64,000 bases of DNA, taken from contig NZ_LSZH01000002.1 in NCBI RefSeq assembly GCF_001647545.1, positions 1 to 64,000 of the forward strand, in the 5' to 3' direction. This stretch comes from Acinetobacter sp. SFB (lineage in GTDB: Bacteria > Pseudomonadota > Gammaproteobacteria > Pseudomonadales > Moraxellaceae). Under the pieces are notes generated by a model. It searched no databases. It was not told where the DNA came from and saw only the letters and a program-made list of their open reading frames with translations. This document shows positions 56,974 to 64,000 of this stretch, one piece after another (within the stretch, counting starts at the first letter, position 1; the number at the start of each line of letters is the position of its first letter). Position numbers and translations under genes: made by a program.

Positions 56974-58338
56974 ATGTCTACTAGCGTTATTATTCTTGCT
57001 GCAGGTAAAGGGACACGTATGCGTTCCAATTTACCGAAAGTATTACAACCTCTTGCAGGACGTCCTTTACTGGGTCATGTGATTGAAACTGCAAAAAAAC
57101 TCAATGTGGCAAATATTATTACCATTTATGGTCATGGTGGCGATAAAGTACAACAAGCCTTTGCGCAAGAACAAATTCAATGGGTAGAACAAGCAGAACA
57201 GCTCGGAACAGGTCATGCGGTAAAAGTCACCCTTCCTGTCCTTCCTGCTGAAGGTGTATCTCTTATTCTTTCGGGGGACGTACCTTGCGTCACTCAAAAT
57301 ACCTTACAACGCCTACTTGATGCCTCAGCACAAACCGGTATTGGTATTGTGACTTTAACTGTTGATGATGCAACAGGCTATGGTCGTATTGTGCGTGAAA
57401 ATGGTCAAATTCAAGCCATTGTCGAACATAAAGACGCCAGCGATGAACAACGTCAAATTAAAGAATTTAATACGGGTATCTACTGTGTCAGTAATGCCAA
57501 ATTGCATCAATGGTTACCCAAGCTTTCCAATGAAAATGCGCAAGGTGAGTATTACCTGACTGACATTATTGCTATGGCGATTGCAGATGGCTTAGAAGTT
57601 GCTTCTGTTGAACCGGACCTTGCTTTTGAAGTTGAAGGGGTCAATGACCGTGTACAACTGGCAAGATTGGAACGTGAATTCCAAGGCGACAAGGCAAAAA
57701 AACTCATGCAGCAAGGCGTGCATTTAATCGACCCTGCTCGTTTTGACTTACGTGGTAACTTAAGCGTTGGTCAGGATGTTCGTATTGACATCAATGTGAT
57801 CATTGAAGGTGATTGTGAATTTGGTGATGATGTTGAAATTGGTGCAGGCTGTGTGATTAAAAATACGAAAATCGCATCGGGCACCAAAGTTCAGCCTTAT
57901 AGTATCTTTGATCATGCTGTAGTGGGGAGCGATGCTCAAATTGGGCCATTTGCACGCTTACGTCCTGGTGCAAAATTGGCAAATGAAGTGCATATCGGCA
58001 ACTTTGTTGAAGTTAAAAATTCAAGTATTGGACTTGGCTCTAAAGCCAATCACTTCACCTATTTAGGGGATGCAGAAGTCGGTGCAGGTTCAAATATTGG
58101 TGCGGGGACCATTACCTGTAACTATGATGGTGCAAATAAATATAAAACGATAATTGGCGATGCTGCTTTTATTGGTTCAAATAGCTCCTTGGTTGCTCCT
58201 GTCAGTATTGGCAATGGTGCAACTGTGGGTGCCGGTTCAGTCATCACACACGATGTTGCCGAGAATAGCTTAGCTTTTGAACGTTCAAAACAAGTGGCTA
58301 AAGAAAACTATCAACGCCCCCAAAAATTGAAAAAATAA
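56974..58338 (+). CDS. glmU: Bifunctional GlcNAc-1-P uridyltransferase/GlcN-1-P acetyltransferase
   Basis: Makes UDP-GlcNAc. 454 residues: pyrophosphorylase domain (about 1-230) with [48 protein letters not shown] and FNTGIY; left-handed beta-helix acetyltransferase domain (about 250-454, hexapeptide repeats [22 protein letters not shown], and [17 protein letters not shown]). Standard length. glmS begins 13 bases after its stop. Confidence 0.99.
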   Translation: MSTSVIILAAGKGTRMRSNLPKVLQPLAGRPLLGHVIETAKKLNVANIITIYGHGGDKVQQAFAQEQIQWVEQAEQLGTGHAVKVTLPVLPAEGVSLILSGDVPCVTQNTLQRLLDASAQTGIGIVTLTVDDATGYGRIVRENGQIQAIVEHKDASDEQRQIKEFNTGIYCVSNAKLHQWLPKLSNENAQGEYYLTDIIAMAIADGLEVASVEPDLAFEVEGVNDRVQLARLEREFQGDKAKKLMQQGVHLIDPARFDLRGNLSVGQDVRIDINVIIEGDCEFGDDVEIGAGCVIKNTKIASGTKVQPYSIFDHAVVGSDAQIGPFARLRPGAKLANEVHIGNFVEVKNSSIGLGSKANHFTYLGDAEVGAGSNIGAGTITCNYDGANKYKTIIGDAAFIGSNSSLVAPVSIGNGATVGAGSVITHDVAENSLAFERSKQVAKENYQRPQKLKK

Positions 58339-58351
58339 GAGGATTATAAAT

Positions 58352-60190
58352 ATGTGCGGAATTGTCGGTGGCGTTGCTGAACGTAATATTAGCAATATTT
58401 TAATTGAAGGCTTAAAACGTCTTGAGTACCGTGGTTATGATTCAGCAGGTATGGCGCTGATTAGTGGCGGCCATGTTCTGCGTGAACGTCGTGTCGGTAA
58501 AGTCGTCAACCTGGAACAGGCAGTCGCTGAAGCTGACATTCAAGGTTCACTCGGTATTGCCCACACCCGTTGGGCAACGCATGGCAAACCGACTGAAAAT
58601 AATGCTCATCCGCATATTTCAGGCACGGTAGCTGTGGTTCATAACGGTATCATCGAAAACTATCAAGAACTTAAAGATGATCTTGAAGCACTCGGTTATG
58701 TGTTTACTTCACAAACAGATACGGAAGTGGTGGCACATTTAGTCAATGATGCATTGCAATCGGCGACTAACCTGTTAACTGCAGTACAGCAAGTCGTTCC
58801 GCAGCTTAAAGGTGCGTATGCTCTCGGGATTGTACATACCGATTATCCTGATGAATTGATTACCGTTCGTGAAGGCTCGCCACTAGTGATTGGTGTCGGG
58901 ATTGGTGAAAACTTTATCAGTTCGGATCAATTGGCGTTACTTCCCATTACCAACCGCTTTATTTACCTCGAAGAAGGTGATATTGCGCGTTTAACTCGTA
59001 ATAGCATTGAAATATTTGTAGATGGTCAATTGGTTCAGCGTTCTGTGAAAGAATTGGATGCCACGGTAAGCAATGCTTCTAAAGGTGAATACAAACACTA
59101 CATGCTCAAAGAAATTTATGAGCAGCCAGAAGCGATCCAGCAAACCATTTCCCAGGCATTAAATGGCAATGTTTTGCGTGAAGATTTCTTAAAAAATGCT
59201 GTCGTTGATTTTGAAAAAATTCAACAGGTACAAATCATTGCCTGTGGTACCAGCTACCATGCGGGGATGATCGCAAAATACTGGTTCGAGCAACTGATTG
59301 ATTTACCGTGCCAGGTTGAAATTGCCAGTGAATTCCGCTATCGCACCCCTGTGATTGTAAATAACACACTCTATGTGTGTATTTCACAGTCAGGTGAAAC
59401 GGCCGATACTTTGGCTGCGCTTCGTGATACGCAAAAACGTGCTGTTGCAAAAAATTTAAACATTGCAACCTTGACCATTTGTAATGTTGCAACCTCTTCA
59501 ATGATTCGTGAAACCAACCATAGTCTACTGACGTTGGCTGGGCCAGAAATTGGGGTTGCATCGACTAAAGCTTTCACTACGCAACTTGCCGCACTCATGT
59601 TGTTGGTTTTAAAAATTGGGCAAGTGAAGCAAAGTATTACTGCTGAAAAAACCACGGCGATCATTACCGACTTATGGCATGTGCCGAAAGTCATTTTAGA
59701 TACTCTGCAAAAAGATAAAGATATTTTGCGCTTATCTGAACTTTTTGTAGAAAAACAACACTGCTTATTCTTGGGTCGTGGTACAGAGTTCCCTATTGCA
59801 CTTGAAGGCGCTTTGAAACTGAAAGAAATTTCGTATATCCATGCTGAAGGTTATGCCGCAGGTGAACTGAAACATGGTCCACTGGCATTGGTCGATAATG
59901 ACATGCCTGTGGTGATTCTTGCACCTCAAGATGACATGCTGGATAAACTCAAATCCAATATGGAAGAAGTTCAAGCCCGCGGTGGTGAGTTATTTGTATT
60001 TGCCGATGAAAACAGTGGAATTAAAGGAAAAGACCGTCAACACGTGGTACATGTCCCAAGTATCAGTCCGATCCTTGCTCCAATTGTTTACAGTATCCCG
60101 GTGCAACTACTGTCTTACCATGTAGCCGTATTGCGTGGTACCGATGTTGACCAGCCACGTAACTTGGCAAAATCGGTCACTGTAGAATAA
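58352..60190 (+). CDS. glmS: Glucosamine-6-phosphate synthase (glutamine-hydrolysing)
   Basis: Converts fructose-6-phosphate and glutamine to glucosamine-6-phosphate. 612 residues: N-terminal glutamine domain with nucleophile Cys2 (MCGIVGGVAERN), RGYDSAGMALI, RWATHGKPTENNAHPH; two SIS domains with ACGTSYHAG, SQSGETADTLAALR and STKAFTTQLAAL; C-terminal PRNLAKSVTVE. Cotranscribed with glmU. No glmS ribozyme is expected in this lineage and none is seen. Confidence 0.99.
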   Translation: MCGIVGGVAERNISNILIEGLKRLEYRGYDSAGMALISGGHVLRERRVGKVVNLEQAVAEADIQGSLGIAHTRWATHGKPTENNAHPHISGTVAVVHNGIIENYQELKDDLEALGYVFTSQTDTEVVAHLVNDALQSATNLLTAVQQVVPQLKGAYALGIVHTDYPDELITVREGSPLVIGVGIGENFISSDQLALLPITNRFIYLEEGDIARLTRNSIEIFVDGQLVQRSVKELDATVSNASKGEYKHYMLKEIYEQPEAIQQTISQALNGNVLREDFLKNAVVDFEKIQQVQIIACGTSYHAGMIAKYWFEQLIDLPCQVEIASEFRYRTPVIVNNTLYVCISQSGETADTLAALRDTQKRAVAKNLNIATLTICNVATSSMIRETNHSLLTLAGPEIGVASTKAFTTQLAALMLLVLKIGQVKQSITAEKTTAIITDLWHVPKVILDTLQKDKDILRLSELFVEKQHCLFLGRGTEFPIALEGALKLKEISYIHAEGYAAGELKHGPLALVDNDMPVVILAPQDDMLDKLKSNMEEVQARGGELFVFADENSGIKGKDRQHVVHVPSISPILAPIVYSIPVQLLSYHVAVLRGTDVDQPRNLAKSVTVE

Positions 60191-60207
60191 AGATTCATTT
60201 AATATAT

Positions 60208-60238
60208 AAGAGGCTGGTAAAAACCGGCCTTTTCTTTA
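60208..60238 (+). terminator. Probable terminator after glmS
   Basis: AGGCTGGT / ACCGGCCT stem (one mismatch) with an AAAA loop, then TTTTCTTT, 18 bases beyond the glmS stop. Confidence 0.75.
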
Positions 60239-60254
60239 TAGTGAGAAAATAAAA

Positions 60255-61625
60255 ATGACGCAACTGACGTGTTTTAAAGCCTATGATATTCGTGGCAAGC
60301 TTGGCAGCGAATTGAATGAAGACATTGCCTATAAAATTGGCCGTGCTTATGGCCAGATTTATCAACCAAAATCAGTCGTCATTGGTTGTGATATCCGCTT
60401 AAGCAGTGAAGCATTGAAACAAGCCACCATCAAAGGCCTCAATGATGGGGGCGTCAATGTTCTTGACTTGGGCATGACCGGTACAGAAGAAGTCTATTTC
60501 GGCGCTTTCCATTTGGATGTACAAGGGGGTATCGAAATTACCGCCAGCCATAATCCAATGGATTATAACGGCATGAAACTGGTGCGTGAAAATGCACGCC
60601 CCATTAGTGCCGACACCGGACTTAAACAGATTCAAGCTTTGGCAGAAGCAGAAAACTTTACTGAGGTTGCAAAAAAAGGTACCACTCAAAATTACAATAT
60701 TCTGCCTGAATTTATTGAACATTTGATGATTTACATCGACCCGACCAAAATCAGCCCAATGAAATTAGTGATGAATGCGGGTAATGGTGCAGCAGGTCAT
60801 GTGGTCAATGCCATTGAAGAAAAATTTAAACAGCTGCATATTCCGGTTGAATTTATCAAAATCAACAATCAAGCTGATGGAACTTTTCCGAATGGTATTC
60901 CTAACCCGATTTTAATTGAAAACCGTGATAGTACCCGTGATTCAGTCATTCAGCATCAAGCAGATATGGGCATTGCCTGGGATGGTGACTTCGATCGTTG
61001 CTTCTTGTTTGATGAAAAAGGTCAGTTTATTGAAGGCTATTATATTGTTGGCCTACTTGCACAAGCCTTCTTGCTGAAGCAGCCTGGGGAAAAAGTTGTT
61101 CATGACCCTCGCCTGGTTTGGAACACCTTAGATGTGGTCGAGCAATATCAAGGTACTGCGGTGCAATCAAAATCAGGGCATGCCTTCATTAAAGATGTGA
61201 TGCGTGAGCACAATGCAGTTTACGGTGGTGAGATGAGTGCGCATCATTATTTCCGTGATTTCGCCTATTGTGATAGTGGCATGATTCCGTGGTTACTGGC
61301 GGTTGTGGTTTTATCTGAAACCAAACAATCATTATCCAGTCTGGTCGAAGAGATGATTGCGAAATTCCCTTGTTCAGGTGAAATCAACTTTAAAGTTGTA
61401 GATACTCAAACCACCATTCAAAAACTTTTTGATCATTATGCCGATCAAAAGCCAGCAATTGACAAAACGGATGGCGTTAGTCTGGACTTTGGTGCATGGC
61501 GTTTTAATGTGCGTGCTTCAAATACCGAACCGCTATTACGTTTAAATATCGAAAGCCGCCGCGACAAAAATCCAAAACCGATGCAAGACTATGTGGATGA
61601 ATTAACTTTACTCATTCAAAGTTAA
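60255..61625 (+). CDS. pgm: Phosphomannomutase/phosphoglucomutase
   Basis: Interconverts hexose-1- and hexose-6-phosphates for cell-surface sugars. 456 residues, alpha-D-phosphohexomutase family, AlgC/CpsG type: active-site phosphoserine in [17 protein letters not shown], metal-binding [33 protein letters not shown] and C-terminal phosphate site [15 protein letters not shown]. Equivalent to pgm at the right end of Acinetobacter K loci, transcribed against gpi-galE as here. Confidence 0.95.
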   Translation: MTQLTCFKAYDIRGKLGSELNEDIAYKIGRAYGQIYQPKSVVIGCDIRLSSEALKQATIKGLNDGGVNVLDLGMTGTEEVYFGAFHLDVQGGIEITASHNPMDYNGMKLVRENARPISADTGLKQIQALAEAENFTEVAKKGTTQNYNILPEFIEHLMIYIDPTKISPMKLVMNAGNGAAGHVVNAIEEKFKQLHIPVEFIKINNQADGTFPNGIPNPILIENRDSTRDSVIQHQADMGIAWDGDFDRCFLFDEKGQFIEGYYIVGLLAQAFLLKQPGEKVVHDPRLVWNTLDVVEQYQGTAVQSKSGHAFIKDVMREHNAVYGGEMSAHHYFRDFAYCDSGMIPWLLAVVVLSETKQSLSSLVEEMIAKFPCSGEINFKVVDTQTTIQKLFDHYADQKPAIDKTDGVSLDFGAWRFNVRASNTEPLLRLNIESRRDKNPKPMQDYVDELTLLIQS

Positions 61626-61640
61626 TTTAATTGGAGCAAT

Positions 61641-61668
61641 AAAAGGGAGCCTATAAGCTCCCCTTTTT
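61641..61668. terminator. Bidirectional terminator between pgm and galE
   Basis: AAAAGGGAGC, CTATAA loop, GCTCCCCTTTTT: one unpaired base in one arm, T-runs on both strands, between two convergent genes. Confidence 0.9.
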
Positions 61669-61679
61669 ATTTAGATGAT

Positions 61680-62699
61680 TTAGTTTTGATAACCCGTTGG
61701 GTTTTGCTTTTGCCAGTTCCAACTGTCCGCCAACATATCTTCCAAGCCATATTGGGGTGTCCAACCGAGTTCGGCCACTGCACGTGCATTATCGGCAAAC
61801 GAGGTGGCTACATCCCCTTCACGGCGAGGTTCAATGCTATATGCCACTGGAACATTATTGACCCGCTCAAATGTCTTTACCACGTCCAACACCGAAGAAC
61901 CCTGACCTGTGCCAATATTCCAGGCACGACAACCTTGAGTATTTAGACGGTTATTCAAGGCACATAAATGCGCATTGGCCAAATCGACCACATGGATATA
62001 ATCACGCACTCCGGTGCCATCAACGGTATTGTAATCATTGCCATAAATGGCTAGTTTTTCGCGACGGCCTACTGCCACCTGAGTCACATAAGGCATCAGG
62101 TTATTGGGAATCCCGTGTGGGTCTTCGCCAATGCGACCACTTTTATGTGCCCCGACTGGATTAAAATAACGCAGTAAGGCAATCGACCAACGCTCATCAG
62201 CAACTGCTAGTTTTTGCAACAGCTGTTCAACCATCAGTTTGGTATAACCATAATTATTACTTGGCATACCTGTAGGCATCTCTTCATTCAAGGGAGATAT
62301 ATTGGCTTCATCATAAACTGTTGCAGATGAACTAAAAACCAAATTAAAGACTTCGGCCCGCTCCATTGCTCTGACCAGGCTAATCGAACCTGCAATATTA
62401 TTGTCAAAATAGGTTAAAGGAATTTGCTGACTTTCACCTACAGCTTTTAAACCGGCAAAATGAATGACGGCATCAATTTGATGTCCAGCAAAGACAGTAT
62501 CCAAAGTTTGCGCATCTCGAATATCACCTTCGACAAAGGTCAAATTTTTACCCGTCAACTGTTGCACACGGTGAAGAGACTCTTCGGAACTGTTGCAAAG
62601 ATTATCCAGAACCACAACCTCATGCCCTGCATTTAACAATTCAACACAAGTATGCGAACCGATATAGCCGGCCCCGCCTGTCACTAAAATTTTAGCCAT
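61680..62699 (-). CDS. galE: UDP-glucose 4-epimerase (GalE/Gne type)
   Basis: NAD-dependent epimerase interconverting UDP-glucose and UDP-galactose or the N-acetyl forms. 339 residues with [16 protein letters not shown] (about 6-21), [25 protein letters not shown] (catalytic YxxxK, Tyr about 150), [25 protein letters not shown] (RYFNPVGAH) and an ordinary C-terminus. It is the counterpart of gne1/galE in K loci. Its first eight bases overlap the end of the pgi gene. Confidence 0.96.
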   Translation of the reverse strand: MAKILVTGGAGYIGSHTCVELLNAGHEVVVLDNLCNSSEESLHRVQQLTGKNLTFVEGDIRDAQTLDTVFAGHQIDAVIHFAGLKAVGESQQIPLTYFDNNIAGSISLVRAMERAEVFNLVFSSSATVYDEANISPLNEEMPTGMPSNNYGYTKLMVEQLLQKLAVADERWSIALLRYFNPVGAHKSGRIGEDPHGIPNNLMPYVTQVAVGRREKLAIYGNDYNTVDGTGVRDYIHVVDLANAHLCALNNRLNTQGCRAWNIGTGQGSSVLDVVKTFERVNNVPVAYSIEPRREGDVATSFADNARAVAELGWTPQYGLEDMLADSWNWQKQNPTGYQN

Positions 62700-64000
62700 T
62701 CTTTTTTCCCAATAATATCTGGATTAAACCTTGAGTAGAGGCGTCTAAACGTGAAATATCCTGCACTTCCCCGTTTAAAATCGGTAACAGCTGATTGGCA
62801 ATTTCCTTGCCTTTTTCAACACCCCATTGATCGAATGGATTGATATTCCAAAGTACAGACTGTACGAACACCTTGTGCTCATACATGGCAATCAGCATAC
62901 CGAGGCTATAAGGATTCAATTCTTGTAGCAAGATGGTGGTGCTGGGCTGATTACCGCTATATTGCTGATACAGAGGCAAAGACTCGAGTTCTGCTTGATC
63001 AAGTGCCTGATTACCAAATGCCAATAAGCGTGACTGTGCTAAGCAATTCGACAATGCTAAATGGTGCTGCTCAATCAAGGCATCAGCATTTTCTGCATAG
63101 GTAAACTGATTGGAGTTATAACGTTGCACCGGGGCAATAAAGTCACAACTCACCGCCTGTGTGCCTTGATGTAATAATTGATAAAAGGCATGTTGGGCAT
63201 TGGGTCCCACTTCACCCCAGACAATCGGGCAGGTATCTAATTGTACTTTTTCACCATTGCGCTGAATCGACTTACCATTCGATTCCATTTCTAGCTGTTG
63301 CAAATAAGAGGCAAAGTATTTCAAGCGGCCATCATAAGGCAGTACTGCATGGGTTTGAATATCAAGAAAGTTATTGTTCCAAACCCCAAGCAGGCCCATC
63401 AGTACCGGAATATTTTGATTTAAAGGTGCGGTTTGGAAATGTTGATCAATCGCATGCGCACCGGCAAGCAATTGCTTGAAACCTTCCACCCCGATGGTTA
63501 AAGAGATTGGCAAACCAATACATGACCAGAGAGAATAACGTCCTCCGACCCAGTCCCAAAGTAGAAACTGGTTTTCCTCGGCAATGCCCCACTCCGTCAT
63601 TTTTTCAGGTTTGGTCGAAATACCGACAAAATGATGTTTCAGCATCTGACTATGTTGACCAAAGGCTTTTTCCAGCCACAAACGCGCTGTTTGGGCATTG
63701 GACAAGGTATCGATGGTGCCGAAGGACTTGGAAGAAATAATAAATAAAGTGGTTTCTGGACGCAGTTTGTGCAAGAGCTCGGACAACTGACTGCCATCAA
63801 TGGTTGACACAAAATGGACATCCAGGGATTTTACAGTCGCCTGCTTAAAATCCGATAAAGCTTGCGTTACCATCAATGGCCCAAGGTCTGATCCCCCCAC
63901 CCCGATATTGACCACATCCTGAATCACTTCACCAGTTGCCCCGCGACATTGTCCTGCATGGATTTTTTCCACCAGACTAAACATGCGTTGTAACTGTTCA
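62692..64000 (-). CDS. pgi: Glucose-6-phosphate isomerase, N-terminus outside window
   Basis: Interconverts glucose-6- and fructose-6-phosphate. About 435 residues are visible of an expected 550-560; the frame is open to the window edge, and the first in-frame ATG (63984) is internal. Landmarks are [68 protein letters not shown] and [15 protein letters not shown], all standard for Pgi. Overlap with galE fits an operon gpi-galE, as in Acinetobacter K loci; ugd and other capsule genes would be expected just beyond. Confidence 0.97.
   Translation of the reverse strand, partial: EQLQRMFSLVEKIHAGQCRGATGEVIQDVVNIGVGGSDLGPLMVTQALSDFKQATVKSLDVHFVSTIDGSQLSELLHKLRPETTLFIISSKSFGTIDTLSNAQTARLWLEKAFGQHSQMLKHHFVGISTKPEKMTEWGIAEENQFLLWDWVGGRYSLWSCIGLPISLTIGVEGFKQLLAGAHAIDQHFQTAPLNQNIPVLMGLLGVWNNNFLDIQTHAVLPYDGRLKYFASYLQQLEMESNGKSIQRNGEKVQLDTCPIVWGEVGPNAQHAFYQLLHQGTQAVSCDFIAPVQRYNSNQFTYAENADALIEQHHLALSNCLAQSRLLAFGNQALDQAELESLPLYQQYSGNQPSTTILLQELNPYSLGMLIAMYEHKVFVQSVLWNINPFDQWGVEKGKEIANQLLPILNGEVQDISRLDASTQGLIQILLGKKNG

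Overview
The window looks like a chromosomal segment of an Acinetobacter species (Moraxellaceae, Gammaproteobacteria). This rests on an AT-rich genome, the order of the atpI-atpBEFHAGDC operon, the def / LysM protein / dprA / tsaC neighbourhood, ribB-ribH-nusB-thiL-pgpA, and a gpi-galE/gne1-versus-pgm arrangement like the right-hand part of an Acinetobacter capsule (K) locus. The species cannot be named from the sequence alone. No ribosomal RNA, intact insertion sequence, prophage or CRISPR array was seen.

Layout. 1-3.1 kb: an OprC/NosA-type TonB-dependent copper receptor and a His-rich DUF2946 protein. 3.1-6.8 kb: def diverging from a LysM protein, dprA and tsaC. 6.8-12.5 kb: a possible small RNA, a DMT exporter with a divergent AraC regulator, two paralogous lipoproteins flanking a glutathione peroxidase and an RcnB-like protein, and a frameshifted P-loop kinase gene. 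12.5-15 kb: an aldehyde dehydrogenase, a decayed stretch and an unknown membrane protein. 15-22.4 kb: the complete F1Fo ATP synthase operon with a clear promoter and terminator. 22.4-25.5 kb: zinc uptake, with znuA divergent from zur-znuC-znuB around a perfect Zur box. 25.6-27.3 kb: a LysE exporter and a Dyp-type peroxidase. 27.4-32.3 kb: an orphan type VI secretion cassette made of VgrG, a T4-lysozyme-like effector and a predicted periplasmic LprI-like immunity protein. 32.4-37.7 kb: an aminotransferase, a MATE pump, a gene desert with relics of a second OprC-like receptor, and an SDR/TetR divergent pair. 37.9-43.8 kb: phoB-phoR, GST, OsmC, pirin and a diguanylate cyclase. 43.9-46.3 kb: an AT-rich RloC-like anticodon nuclease candidate, probably a phage-defence gene. 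46.3-53 kb: guaA, a YgiW-like protein, a DoxX relic, DedA, a second LysE, an orphan ParA with a lipoprotein, SirB and BolA. 52.9-53.2 kb: two tRNA-Gly(GCC) genes. 53.4-60.2 kb: riboflavin synthesis, nusB, thiL, pgpA, glmU and glmS. 60.2-64 kb: pgm converging on galE-pgi; pgi runs off the window edge.

How they work together. The last 8 kb make activated sugars: Pgi, GlmS, GlmU, Pgm and GalE connect fructose-6-phosphate to UDP-GlcNAc, hexose-1-phosphates and UDP-Gal(NAc) for cell wall and capsule. Metal handling is a second theme (copper receptor, RcnB-like protein, Zur/ZnuABC). The accessory content that most merits attention is the T6SS effector-immunity cassette and the RloC-like nuclease. 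Both are more AT-rich to the eye than their surroundings and sit as compact insertions between housekeeping genes.
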